DNA of 64,000 nucleotides, taken from positions 108,517,054-108,581,053 of the forward strand of contig OW121846.1 of assembly GCA_933228895.1 (NCBI GenBank). The letters run 5' to 3'. Positions 26,137 to 38,149 of the stretch are shown here, piece after piece. Both the position numbers and the translations under genes were made by a program. This DNA is from Platycnemis pennipes (taxonomy: Eukaryota; Arthropoda; Insecta; Odonata; Platycnemididae). The notes below the pieces were generated by a model. The model worked only from the letters and a program-made list of their open reading frames with translations. It made no database searches and was not told where the DNA came from. The stretch's first letter is position 1. Each line of letters opens with the position of its first letter.

Positions 26137-28064
26137 TTGACGGTACTAACTTTTAAAGAAGTGATAAAATATTTTTTTTATGTTCGCGACGTATTGATAC
26201 GAAAGCGCAGGAAGGGAGCCTACGGTTTATCAAGTAGTCTGGTAGCGAAACAAGTGTCCGAACTTTGGAGACGCACCTCTATTCCAATCATTCCGAAACA
26301 TGGTGTGATTAAAATGATTATACGGTACCATACGACGTACTACGGCTTAAGAAAAAATGCAAGCAAGCCTACGAAAGGTGCCAAATCGATAACAAATTAA
26401 TATATTTTTAAATGAATCCCAGAAACTATGTGATATTTGTGCGTGTCAGTGCTAAAGAATTAACGAGTGTACATTTAGAAAGAGGATAAAGTTCTCCCAA
26501 ATGAAGCGGCATTTTTGAGGGATCAAAGGACAAAACGAAAGATGGTATCCAGTGGATTGGATGCCTCAGTAACTCGACGATTAAAGAAAAACCTCAGAAG
26601 AGGATCGTCGGAGAGAGTCGACTCAAAATCTTTCATTCTTGAAGAGGTAAAAAGTGAGCATCAAGAATTTTTTTCCGCCACATCTCGAGAAAACTCAACC
26701 GACGAGGAACCAACCGACTTGGACCTCAACGTTCCTCATACGATTAGGAATGAAAATCAACCTGAACCTCCTTCGGGGCAAAGGCGTCTTCAATTGCCAA
26801 CTGTGGCGGAGGTATGTGCTAGTTTTGGTGACTTGTCCCTCAGAGCAGCAGCAATGATCATCAGCGCAACTGTATCCGACGCGAAGCTCAAAACTCCGGA
26901 AGAAAGGTTTTACCGGCATTACTTACGAAGACAGAAACAGAAGATGCTAGATTCAGTAAAAGCAAAGACAGATAAATAAAAAAATACAATTGAAGGTCTG
27001 TATTTCAACGGCAGTGAGGATGAAACAATTAAACTGCAGAAAATAGGCAAGAGGACGTACCCATCTAAGGTTAGGGAGGGACATGTCGTGTTAGTTGGAG
27101 CCTGGCTCCCAATTTTTCGGTTTTGTCTCCCCCACAGGAGGATTTGCTTAAGAAACATCATATCTACATTTTCTTGATTTTTTGCGAAAGAAAATATTGA
27201 ACTTTCAAATTTAAAAGTGATTGGATGCGATGGCACCAAAGTGAATACATGTCAGGAAGGAAGCGTCATCCGTTTTCTGGAAGCAAAACTCCGACGTCCC
27301 TTACAGTGGTCTATTTGCCAATTTCACTTGATTGACTTAACACTGCGGCAGTTGGCAGAAACATTAGACGGGCAAACTAAGGGTCCAAATTTGTTTGCAA
27401 GACCTATTGTCTCCACCCTTCAAGACTGCCACACTCTTGATATCATACGATTCGAGCCAGTTCAAACAAAATTGTCCCACGAAGAAGACTTGAGATTACT
27501 GAGTAGTGACCAGCAGTATCTCCGGGAAATTTATAATGCTGTGGCCAAAGGATTTCGCTCGGAAAATTTGGTCAGATGAACTCCAAAAAATGTGGCTCAT
27601 TCTCGTTAGCTCACTACGGCCAGCCGACAACTGAGGCTATAAGTGACCACTAAAATTCATGCGCTAATTTATAAAATCTAGTGTCATACAAAAAGTATAC
27701 GCACCTGTCTGATTTTCAGTTAAATAAACCATTGCATACACGCTGGTGCTGTAAATTTATGGAAATTGTGAAATTGATCAAGATATCTACCAGTAGATTT
27801 AAAAGAGTCATTGATCCTGTTATTCAGAGAAACAGTTTTTTCGGGCACTCAGAAAATTCACTCCTCCCAATGATTTCTGACAATGGAGAGGAAGTGTGAA
27901 GAGATGCGTGGAAAATAATCTTAAGAGGCATGAAGAAATACGCGTGCGACGAAAATCAAAGAACTTTTGAGTTAGCAGATTTTAAATTTGATGTAGAAGA
28001 CTACAAGCTGCTGATAAAATGGGACGAGAACACCGACTCGTGCTCTATAGCATCTCACGACTGA
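26137..28064 (+). pseudogene. Decayed transposase-like gene of an arthropod-type family
   Basis: This is a string of coding fragments in consistent order on the plus strand. (1) 26137-26400, frame 1: basic helical N-terminal part (VIKYFFYVRDVL ... SELWRRTSIPIIPKHGVIKM). (2) 26411-26518, frame 2: cysteine cluster CDICACQC, then a stop. (3) 26515-26979, frame 1: DQRTKRKM, then PTVAEVCASFGDLSLRAAAMI. (4) 26983 to about 27100, frame 1: GLYFNGSEDETIKL. (5) About 27101-27195, frame 2: PGSQFFGFVSPTGGFA, then stops. (6) 27196-27579, frame 1: core IGCDGTKVNT and RPLQWSICQFHLIDLTLRQL. (7) 27580-27620, frame 1: AHSR-stop-LTTASRQLRL-stop, where tag sits at a position I expect to be Trp. (8) 27681-28064, frame 3: RVIDPVIQRNSFFGHSEN, a stop at 27897, then DYKLLIKWDENTDS. 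I recall these motifs from uncharacterised arthropod transposase-like proteins; the Asp in GCDGT may be catalytic (inference). At least five stops and three frame changes make the gene dead. No in-frame ATG is seen at the 5' end. Confidence 0.85.
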
Positions 28065-28069
28065 AGAAA

Positions 28070-28628
28070 GTCGATAATTATTTGAGTAATGCTCAACTGT
28101 GAAACGCAATTGTCCTTGTCACACGCAAGCTTTTGAAATATTTGTAAAAGGGGTAACCCAAGCTTCAATAGCATCCGCAGCAACGACAGACAATAAGAAA
28201 TACAGAAAATACTAGAAAGCAGAACCAAAATGCCAACCTTCAAAACCTAGTCTCAGTTCATGCTGTGATAGAGTAAGTTGTACATTTATCTGCTTGACTT
28301 CAAAAATAAAAAAAATCGATAATGACCTTTAGTGTTCAATGAAAATAAAGTTTAAAGACGAATACTTTCACACAGATAAACCGACTGGTACTAAAAAATG
28401 ATCACTTTCTTATTTTTTGGATAGCATATAATCTGATAAAGATAATGCGTTCCTCTATGCTATGAGTGGGTGTGTGGGCAGGGGAGTTCATAGCGCAGGT
28501 ACCTCAACGTGGTGAGCTCTGGTAACTACTTTAATCATTGTTGCATTCTTTCTCCATACTGAAAATTAATAGTAAAAGTTGGCTAAAAATCGAGGAGAGT
28601 TTCTTAACTCCCTGAATGATGACGGTGT
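28070..28628. other. Non-coding interior of the transposon
   Basis: AT-rich DNA lies between the transposase pseudogene and the right inverted repeat. No frame or motif is recognised. It may be the former 3' untranslated region. Confidence 0.5.
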
Positions 28629-29130
28629 GTTATATTTCTTTCATACAGTTCTTCCGAAATTGTTATTACCTGGAAATTGTTTAATTATCTAATATTAATG
28701 AGATCAACGACGGAAGACGCATCCGTGATGAGTTTTGCTGCGTTCGCGGCGACCGGGCAGGAGGCGCGAGCCGACAGGAGACGCTCGAGCGGCCTTCGGA
28801 GCGTAGCGCCGCGACGCTGCGTGGGCGGTGCATATTACGCGCGGCCGCGCACTCAAAATAGACGATTTGTGGCTTAACGGCTGCAGGTACGTACAAATGG
28901 ACGAAATTTTTGCCCAAAAGGGCCGCAACTCGGCAAATTCCAAGGGGAACCGATTTAAAAACATGACTTTTTCCAATTTCAGCCCCCATCCCCATAAATG
29001 GCCACGGCGCGAGGGTCTAGGGTTGACCTAGAGGCCCCAAATTTTTCTGGCCTCATTTTGAGTCACTTTGACAACTTTTTCCAGAGGGCCAAGTTTCTCC
29101 GCGAAAAATCGATTTTTCCGATCCGCCCTA
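28629..29130 (-). repeat. Right terminal inverted repeat of the transposon
   Basis: It is the reverse complement of the left arm, ending ccgatccgcccta just before the duplicated ctgtgcat at 29131-29138. The outer 390 bp or so appears identical to the left arm. Confidence 0.95.
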
Positions 29131-29250
29131 CTGTGCATAGCCCTAATGAGTGTTTTTCTAATTTGCAGGAATCAAAATGCTTGGAGTCAATTTACGTTTA
29201 GATGAGTATAATACCGTAACATCACGACTATGTCCCTGTTATTGGTATAT

Positions 29251-29510
29251 CAGTGTGTATTTGGGCCAGGATTCAGGAAACAGAGGAGCCCGAGTGCTTC
29301 GCACCCCAGAGCTGTGACGAATGGGGAATTTAATTAACAAAAATAATGCCTTTCCGGGTACTAAAATGACATAGCATATCATTAAGAACCTCTTTAGTAT
29401 TAATCTATTTATCAATCTCTGTGAACCTACAGGGCTCCATATGGGCCTCCACTTGCCCTGGGCCCAAGTGAGGTCGTGGCCCTTTGCGCTCCAATGACGT
29501 TTCGCCACTG
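29251..29510 (-). repeat. Possible hAT-like MITE relic
   Basis: Read on the minus strand, the segment starts cagtggcgaaacgtcattgg (from 29510), a classic hAT-type terminus, followed by gggccc-rich sequence. The other end, cagtgtgtatttgggcc on the plus strand at 29251, is only an imperfect partner. The flanking 8-mers do not match, so the boundaries are unproven. Confidence 0.3.
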
Positions 29511-29511
29511 A

Positions 29512-30295
29512 CCTCAGTATTAGTTAAACTAACCCCAATGTTTGATTTCTCAGAACCTTTATAATTTAGCAAAAATTAATTCATCCCCTAAAGGAGGCTT
29601 CGAGTGTGCGTGTAAGTAATAAATAATGAATTTTGGCTGTAGATATCCAAGTAATCGGAATTAAGGCAGTCGAAATTTTATCACATTTTTGTCATTTCAA
29701 TAGTTCATAATTCATACTGTTAGTATTTTTTTACAAATGCCAATCAGTTTTTCCAAGCAATAAAGGTATCACCACCTTCTTATGTGAGTATTTCAGCCGT
29801 TTTAATATAAACTGCATATTTTAAGTATTAGCTAACGTATTTTTTAATATTTTTCAATTAAAGTTAGTTGAAAATCAACCATCCCTGGTCTCTCTTGCTT
29901 TATTTGCCCTTAGCAAATATACTTCTCAGTTTAGATTTTAGTTGAGTAACGATTCATAATTTATCGTTCTAAGATATTGCGGAATAAGAATCATGATAAA
30001 GACCCTAGATAGCTGACGATACTGTTCGAAGTAAGAGTAATATTGTCAGCTTGCACAATGGCAATATAACTAGAATTGTCCATAACTACTGTATTATCTT
30101 CATGTCCATGTCAACCAACATTCAACTGTTGCAGGACATTTTAAATCTGTGCCTGAACTATGATGATATCATAACTAATACCGAGTCAAACACTTCGAAA
30201 TCAATACGCCGTTTGCAATACAGGTATCCCAGATTCGAAAATGGGAATCTCATAATGTTAGCATTGAATTTTTGGCCGGTTGTTAGGACCACTAT
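29512..30295. other. AT-rich DNA, no gene recognised
   Basis: Short frames only, with no repeats. An 86-codon plus frame at 30051-30311 resembles nothing I know. Confidence 0.55.
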
Positions 30296-30299
30296 TTAT

Positions 30300-32900
30300 G
30301 AAGCGCCTTAGAATGCGAGGAGGGCGCTACGCATCCCTTTTGGTCGCAAGCTCTCCCGCAAATGCTTTCTGGCATTTTCCATTTCAAGTGAGGTATGGGA
30401 TAGTTTCGAGTGCTCTTCGGCGGATCCAGCCATTCCGACGGCCTCTCCGATTTGCTTCGCGTGCATCAGTGCCTCGTTTCGCCATCCGCGTTTTTGTGGT
30501 TTACGCGGCAGGGAGCGGCGCTCCCTCGTTTTGAGCATCTCGGGAAGTTTGGAGGGCGGGGGAAAGGATTCGGAAAGACTTGGCAAGGAGGTGGAGGTGG
30601 TCTTCCTCCCACAAAAATCCCCCACAACCGCCTCCCAACCCGAGCAGGGAAGAGCGTCATAACTGCGGCGTAATAATAATATTGCGCGTAATAATAATGA
30701 CATTTTTGAGTTACAATAACGATAATGGTAAACAGCCCTCACCGCCGATTTGGATTCCTCTTATACCCTCTTCTGGGGAGATTAGAGATTTCGTTTCGGG
30801 GCCACGTGAACCAAGCCCCATACTCCGTATCCCGGCGTGGGGATATACCTCTTTCCGACCCCCATCGCTCCTCCACCCAGGGAAATGCGCCCTTCCTGTT
30901 TTTGTGTGAGTCCCCCGTCTCCCTCCCCCTGGGGGTCGGCGGACCCAAAATTCCTCGGGACCCGTGTGTGGGATTGCCAGGGGCTCTCTTGTGTGCGGAG
31001 GATTACATGTTGTCGTGGAAGGGGTAGGGGAGGAAACGCGGGCTATACTATCGCGGATTGAGCTTTTTAAAAGTTCCTTTGAAAACTTCTCGTTTAATAT
31101 CCTGCTATCGTCTCCCTCGATCGAGCCACAATATTCTTACGTAGACCTCATTGGAACAGATTTTGTGTGGAGCGGGTGGGTGGAAGGGGGAGACGGGAAC
31201 GGGGGAGGGGGAGGATGCTTCTGCATGGGCGAAAAAAAACGGTGGAGTGATGGAAGAGTCATAGCCGGCAGAGGCAATATCTCTCTCTCTCTCCCTGCAT
31301 CCATTCTTCTCCCCACCCTCTATTATAAGTGACATTTAGTACCTTCCAGCTGAAAGCAAACTATACACAAAATCTGTGGATGGAGTAGGCAGTCACCTAA
31401 GGGGGAGGGTGGAGGAGGAGGCTTCGTGAGGTTTGGGGCGAGTGAGAGGGGGATGGGACGTGGGTGTGGGTAGAAGCATGGGAGTTGACAACAATACACG
31501 CCCAGTTCTGGGTGGAGTGGGGTGGGTGGCTCCAACTTTGGAATAAATTAACCTATTGTGGAGCCCGGGAAGCTAATTTGAGAAGGATGCTGGGCCGGGA
31601 AGTACTTCTTTTCATGTCTCGAGGTTTGGAAGCTAATGAAGTCGTGAGGAGAAAACGGTGCCTCCAGGAATAATTTAACTGATCAGACAGCGTCGTCCTC
31701 TGGCGTCCCTCTTACCTCCTCCCGCCCACGGCATTCCCCCAGGGGCCTCGTGGGGCGAGGGGCAGAGAGCGGGCCGCTCCCCCGCCCCACATTCCGCAGG
31801 CCGCGAGAATTTCCCTCGACGATGCATTGCTCCTAGCATTGCAGGAGTGCGGGGTTTTTGCGGGCGGGGGTTTTTCTGGTCGGGGATTGGCTGAAAATGA
31901 GCCTCCTCCGGAGGGAGATACGTTGGGCTGACGGTCGGGGGGCGGTGGCAGGGGGTGAATGGATAAAAGGTGGGGGCTGGGGGAAGGTCCCCTAATCGTC
32001 GATTGTTCCTCCCTTCCGAGAGTAGGCTAAGATTGCTTGCGGAGTCTTCTCCCTCGTTCCCCCCTCGTCGATGCGGAGGGTGGCATGGATGCTGCGTCCG
32101 CCTTGAGGGACGCCTCCCCGTCCACAGCCCTCGTGCCCACCGCTCATCCCTCGTCTCCGTCCCGTGACAAAGAGCCCCTCCCCGCTCCGCACTGCGGTCG
32201 TGGGCTCACTGCTCCAGATACACTCCAACCGGGCACCCCACCCAGCCCAGCAAAGTTTGTCCTCTTCCAGCCAATCCACCTCCTTTCATTTCTTTCTCTT
32301 CCTCCTCCGCCCTTTCCATCGGGCCCTACAGAAACTCTCTACAGCCTCACCCTTTCTCTCTCCCTGATACTGGAGGATTTTTCCTTCACAAATGCCTTAA
32401 GATAGGCATGGACGCATTTATTTTAATGCGCGCCTCCAAATCGCCCGCTCTTCTTCTCTCTCCTGGCGAGCGCGCGGAAGGAGCGGTCTCCTCGTTCCTC
32501 TCGCCTCAGTCCCATCCTGCCTCCCGCACCCGACTCCCGCCGCCTCCTCGGCAGTCGAATGGGGCGGCCCCTTCGAAAGGGGGACGATAGCACTCGTTAC
32601 CCCCACCCCCCCTTCCCACTCCATACCTACGTACAATAGAAGGGTGGCCTGAGGGGGAGGAGGGGGCGGGAAGCGGTCGCTTGATTCCCTACCCTCCCGA
32701 ACGAAATCAGTTTCTTACCGTATCTCCGTCTCTTTTCCTCTCCTCTTCTTTTCGAGTTGGGATGCCGTCTTGGAGCGGTGCACTGAGAGTAATAACTCCG
32801 CTAGATCGCTCGAAATGCTGGGGGATGAAGTCCGTTCCTCTATATCCCCCCGAGGACTCTGGCCCGATTACTCCTCGCTGAGGTCTGTTGGCGTTTATTT
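30300..32900. promoter_or_regulatory. Large GC-rich, CpG-containing island cluster
   Basis: This 2.6 kb is mostly GC-rich: about 30320-30640, 30725-31030, 31170-31330, 31390-31560 and 31690-32600. It has G-rich plus-strand tracts (gggtgggtggaagggggaga, 31176 onward) and a (CT)n run at 31280-31294. Frames of up to 144 codons overlap on both strands and read as Pro/Ser/Arg-rich low complexity. No known protein is recognised. The homopurine/homopyrimidine asymmetry suggests regulatory or structure-forming DNA rather than exons. Confidence 0.45.
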
Positions 32901-32904
32901 ATCA

Positions 32905-34875
32905 TTGGCGTTTGAACCGTGGGAACTAGTTCTGCGTTCCTCACGGTGACATCTTGATTGTATCTACAGTCAGAGTACAGCGGTACGAAGTGACGGTTTC
33001 ATGAATGACTGTGCGTTTCAGTGGGTATTTAAGTAATTATATCTGAACAATAATGAATTTTCACTAACATTAACGCGAAAATCGTAGACAATTATTTGTT
33101 GCATTACCAAATTTTACTTTCTTGCTGCTGAATGTGTTGTACACGTTCCTTGGGTATCAAATGGTTTACATGGACTCTACAGGAATTCTAGGTTATTTTG
33201 AGAGGTTCAAGTGGTCTTTTGCATGTTACTTTTACCATTATATTTAAATATTTAGTGGCACTTTCGCACATTTTACTTACAACGTCACCGATATAGAAAC
33301 TGGGTTTTCGTAGCGCGTAGAACTTATAGGAATCTCTTAGAAACAAGCACGTAATGGATTCCTATCTTAAAAGTCTCGAGTTAAGTTTCAAAGCTCTCTA
33401 AAAATTGCAAAAATAAATAGCTATGTTTATAGCTATTCATATCTCTAAGCATATAATCTGGAAGTGAATTAACCCTTAAGTGTTGCAACTTAAACATTTT
33501 TAACCTGAGTTATGATGAACAAATTGCAGGGACTCGAAAAGCATGCATTCATCAACATTCATCCCCGTCCTTTTCACGTACCCATTATTTTGCTAAACAT
33601 TTAACTTCGGTATGAATTCTTAGCATATCTCTTCTTCGGTGTATGCTGCAAGTTTGCTTTCGACAGCCCGAGAATCTTAGTTGTATGAAACAGCTAATAT
33701 CAACCGATAGCTTTTCAACAATTCATCAGGCAAGAAGTATTAAAGAGCATTTTAGAAATCAAGGTTTTTTTGTGTTCGTATGGATAATTCTCGACTACAG
33801 TATTCATTTGTCTGTTTTTTTTTGCTATCTAAGAACATAGTTTGATAGTACATCGATAGTTATATCAATGCTATCATTGTATATAAACTGATATAAAGCT
33901 TATTTTATTATAGATTCTAGAGGTTAGAAGCTAAGGCATTTGGTTTTTGATAATTGCCTTTTGTTCAAAACGTTTTTCAGCACTTTCATGTTTTTAAATG
34001 TAAGTCACTCGAATAATTTTGACTCTTCTGAAAACCGAGTTTTTATGACGATTGTTTCAACCAACGTTTATTTTGAGTATAATCTCAGTAATATTTAAGT
34101 GAACAAAGTCTTCCAATTAGTATAATTTTTCAACTCATTCGATTGACGGCTGATAATATTGTATAAAAATATCTTGGTTCTATTTTAAAATGAAATACTT
34201 CGTTCCTCATTCTCCTTTAGTAAGCGTATTCAAGTTGGTAAAAATTAAACTTGAGGCTCTATTCTCAGCTAAAACCAAAAAACAATAGGTTTCCTTTAAG
34301 ACTTCGCGTGTCAAACCTTTTTATCTGCGAAGCCGCGGACGTAAAAATATCATTTATTTCTCCAATCAGTTTTTATTTCGTCACAGATGGAATCATTGAT
34401 AATAGCCGGCCAGCCAAAATTTACATTTTCTCTGTTGGGGAAAGCTATTCCTCGAGTGAGCAGGGTTCGACTTCCCAATTATGGTCGTAATATCGGACGG
34501 AGTAACTGGAATGTGAAATCAGGTCCGAGTGAGTTAGCACCTGGGGCATTAGAAAGAAACCTTTCCAGGTCCCTGCCTACAGGAAGTAATTTTGGATGAC
34601 ATAAATTGGGTCTAAAAACTACTTATGTCAGATATATGGCTGTATTTCCTAATTTCTTGTCCCCTACTCGGACATCCCATTCAGTGCATTACTCGTATTT
34701 AATAATAATTTTGCTACGTAAACATTCACTCAAATGATTCATTTGAAATAAATTATAACTTGAATTTCCTCCTTGAAATGTACCACCAATCCTCGTGTGG
34801 TGAGTGTCGTTGACAGTGCGCTCCACAGATAATAAACTTTATTTTGCTCACCAGCAAAACCTTGTGTTGACGATC
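32905..34875. other. AT-rich DNA, no gene recognised
   Basis: There are short frames only. A box B-like word (gggttcgacttccc, near 34463) could be a SINE scrap, but no convincing box A precedes it. Confidence 0.55.
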
Positions 34876-34890
34876 GAAATCAAAGCACGG

Positions 34891-35125
34891 TGAATAAGTA
34901 GATGCAACCTATGTAAATTTTCACAGACTTTTATTTTTGGTACAACGCGTTTCGACGCTAAGGCGTCATCTTCAAGTATAAGGTTTTATGCATGACTCCC
35001 GGATGTATATATATATATATATATATACACTTTGGCTAAGGGTGAAGGGAGAGGACGGGGGGAAACGCGTTGTACCAAAAAATAAAAGTCTGTGAAAATT
35101 TACATAGGTTGCATCTTCTTATTCA
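34891..35125. mobile_element. Foldback/MITE-like element with inverted arms of about 63 bp
   Basis: The arm tgaataag.agatgcaacct, running on to tacaacgcgttt (34891-34954), is inverted at 35063-35125 with very few differences. The middle holds gcgtttcgacgctaaggcgt and a (TA)11 run (35006-35027). The 13-mer atcaaagcacggt lies at 34879-34891 and again at 35167-35179. Reverse-complemented, the segment gatgacgccttagcgtcgaa makes a 5-bp stem followed by GAAAC. This resembles one half of the hammerhead-type motif found at ends of Penelope-like elements, but the CUGAUGA half is not intact. Class is uncertain. Confidence 0.7.
35006..35027. repeat. (TA)11 microsatellite
   Basis: An uninterrupted TA run inside the foldback element. 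Confidence 0.95.
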
Positions 35126-35184
35126 ACATGAATTTTCACCAAGTGAAAGTCGAATCTATCGATTTCATCAAAGCACGGTATTCA

Positions 35185-36770
35185 TTATTCAACGAAGCTT
35201 ATATAACTATCCAATGTATCCTCATTCTCATCTAAGGGGTTCTTTTACTTTTAAAATTAATAAAATTAGAGCGCGTACCCGAAATGTCGGCTAGTGACAG
35301 CCTGTCCCGGTGAAAAACCAGAGAAGGCCTTCTTCACTTTTTAAATCTATTGAGTTTATTATTCAAGATGAAACGCGTTAATGTGTGACATTTACCTCAA
35401 AATTCCGGTGGCACATACCTCGGACTGCCGGTTTTTATTTCTCGTGAAATACAGTAATTGGCTTCTATTGCTATGGAAAAAATCAAGTTACCCAAACATT
35501 ACCGGATTCTGGATTTCGATTGGAAAAAGCCAAAATTAAAGCAGAAAACCTTAGTAGCATTGGCAAATGAAACCGACTAACTGAATTTGCGTAAAAATCA
35601 CATCTGTACAGATTCTGAGGAATATAGTCTGAAATCGTAGAGCATGGATGAGGAATGATTAATGAGCGATATTTAGTCCTATCGTAAGAATGTTTTACGG
35701 TTCAGTGGCCTACCGAAACAGGGAGAAAATACAATAAAAGACTAATACAACAGAAAATTGACAAGCGTTTTTATTATTATGTCACTATCTTAACAAATTT
35801 CATTCTTAATAGCGTGAAGCGTAAATGGCAGTTTGATCTCTCCTTGCCCTGGACCCCATGAAGTGTGAGTGTATATATTCTGAGGCTTCTATGACGCTGT
35901 GTCCAAAAGTATGCTTATATTATATCAATATAGATACGCAGCCATATTGAGTGTATAAATTTCGTGAATTTTTACCAGTATTTCTTTTAAAAGCATTTCT
36001 CAAAGAGTGTTTCGACATTTGCATTAGGATTAATTTACAATAATTTCTTGACACTAAAGGAACGTATTATGCGCAGTTTCACACGAAAACTTGTAGGTTG
36101 TTTGCCAACGTTGTTTTAATACAGGTGGGCGATTGAGCGTTATGAATTGCCATAATGTAAAAAAACCTATTTGACAAGCGGAAGAAAATTTTGATAAGTT
36201 TTACTGTAAAGCATACATTTTCCTCTTGGAATTAAGGTTTTTCGAGTAAGAGAAGATATGCCGATACAGAACGTCGACGTTTATATCTGCACACAGAATC
36301 AAATTTGACTCGTAAAACAGGAAATTAGAAACCCCATGTGTAATATTCTTCCCCGATTCTGTTCTCATAATCGTTGCATCACAAGAAAACTTTCTCCTTA
36401 TGATTAGGTGTTCTCAATGGGTGGAGATCATTGCAGGCGTATTGTTTTACTTTTTAAGCATAGAGATTGTGGCTTTTCCTTTCTTGAGATCACATGCTTC
36501 CTTTTGCGATCAAAACCATCTACTTCGTCTCAGAAAATATTGTATTATATCTTTAAGCGTGAGTGGAATGTTTTAGGTGAATATGAATTACTTCATTCCA
36601 AAAGAATATACCAAATATTTATTCCCCTCACTAGTTAGGCAATTATTCCAAGGTGACCGTTAGGGTGGTGATTGCGGCCAAATTGCTTAAATACTGGAGA
36701 AACCTCCAACGATTAGCCCAAGGATTCTCACCCCCGGAATGAAGACTGTTGTTGTCAGCTCTCAATTATA
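35185..36770. other. AT-rich DNA, no gene recognised
   Basis: Short frames with no similarity and no repeats found. Confidence 0.55.
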
Positions 36771-36779
36771 TTCTGAGCC

Positions 36780-37970
36780 TTGAGGACAATGGCCTCACGT
36801 AGCTCTCCCCGACAATCATCCCTCTGTCCACCCCTGAGGCCGTTCCCTCCTTACACGTCCCTTCGCGTGCCTACGTTCTATGGGCCAGCTGGACCACCAC
36901 TCTGGGCCGTCCGATTCCTTGCGCTCAGAGACGGGAGTGAGTGCTTGGGCTTGTGGCTGGGCCGTAAGCAGCGGATGGGCGCTCAAGAGAGGGAAAGACG
37001 CAAGCCCGTCGCCCTTCCTACGCTCCCACCCCACGCCCCCTTCCCTTTTTATTAATAATGCATTCAATTAACGTAATGGAGGGCGTCCTCTTCTGCCACT
37101 CTCTTTTTTTCGGCGCGAGCAAGTGATTTATGTGCCTCGGAATCATTAATTTGTACGCGATCAGAAATTCTCGTGGAAGGAGGACGGCGCATGAAGTGTG
37201 CGGAAGGAGTCTTCGGTTCGCCGAGGGCAGGCGGCCAAGGAGTTTGGCCGAAAGGGGGAGGGGTTTGAGAGGGAAATGGAAAGTGGGGCTTGGGAGAGTT
37301 TGTTAGGGGCGGGGTGGGGGCGGCGGGGGGGCTGGGGGTTCCGCCCTCCGGAGGTCGGGAGTCGGGATTCGAGATACCGCGAGGATTTTTGTCGGGGGAG
37401 GGGATCGGATGAGGGAGGTGACGAGGTGTCCCGGTGTGGTCGAGGAGGGGCGGAGGCTATGGCGAGAAACCTCCGATTAGCGATGTGCCTACACCCACAC
37501 GATTAATGGCATTTTAATAGAAAATCAATCACCGTTCGCTCGTGGGGCCGGGCGGGTGGTTTCGGTGGTGCGGTGTGGGAGCTGTTTGGGGCGGGTGGAT
37601 ATTGTTCCATTTACGGAATTGACTACTTCTTTGTGTAAGAAAAGATTATACGGGGGCGGAGGGAAGGGTGCCGGAGGGGCCGAGCTCGGCGTGGGTTTTA
37701 AGTTTGCGTGCCGCGGCTGATTTGATTCGTGATCCGGTGCACGGAGGGGGAGGTCACTTGGCCCCGCCCCACAGCCACGCGCCCGCCGCTCGCGTGCCGA
37801 TTTCAGCCGCCAGAACCCGCCAACGCTGCCGCCCAACGCTCTCCAAACGGTCGCTACCTCTTCCCATCACTCACATCCATCGGGAAAAAATGTTGTCCTC
37901 AAAGCTACCAAACTGCAGTGTCGCGCTTGTCCCGTGCCCTGCATCACTGTTAGGTTCTCAAATATTATCC
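36780..37970. promoter_or_regulatory. GC/CpG-rich island cluster
   Basis: GC-rich blocks at 36780-37060 and 37170-37960 have strong G-runs (ggggcggggtgggggcggcg near 37306, then ggggg) and CpG-rich words. The AT-rich join carries homeodomain-like words (attcaattaacgtaatgg around 37062-37079), and gattaatgg lies at 37501-37509. Overlapping frames of 75-111 codons on both strands are low complexity. A possible enhancer or promoter island. Confidence 0.45.
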
Positions 37971-38002
37971 CCGAGTCGCATCATTGCCTCAATTACCACC
38001 TA

Positions 38003-38147
38003 GGATGAGAAGTGTTGCGGTCTTCCACCGGGTCAGTGAACGCGTGTCTTCTTGACACTGCCACTCTCAGTTCCAACGTTTTGAGGGACGAGTGGGAACT
38101 CGAACTCGACCTTATAAGCCGGTGGAAGACCCCATAACTCTTCATCC
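38003..38147. repeat. Small inverted-repeat element, imperfect arms of about 29 bp
   Basis: ggtcttccaccgg (38019-38031) is perfectly inverted at 38119-38131. The match continues imperfectly outward to ggatga at 38003 and its complement at 38142-38147. No clear target duplication was found. It could be a MITE fragment. Confidence 0.45.
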
Positions 38148-38149
38148 AA

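Larger units (their letters stand above)
25590..29130 (+). mobile_element. DNA transposon with 502-bp terminal inverted repeats and 8-bp target duplication
   Basis: The element begins tagggcggatcggaaaaatc and ends with its reverse complement. Both sides are flanked by ctgtgcat (25582-25589 and 29131-29138), a perfect 8-bp duplication fitting the nTnnnnAn pattern of hAT insertions. Each inverted repeat is 502 bp (25590-26091 and 28629-29130), far longer than the 10-25 bp typical of hAT elements, and I count three mismatches between the arms by eye. A 14-bp palindrome, aaaaatcgattttt, lies close to each end (25603-25616 on the left) and could be a transposase binding site. The interior carries one decayed transposase-like gene (26137-28064, plus strand). 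The exact superfamily is uncertain: ends and duplication look hAT-like, but the protein is not a canonical hAT transposase. Confidence 0.93.
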
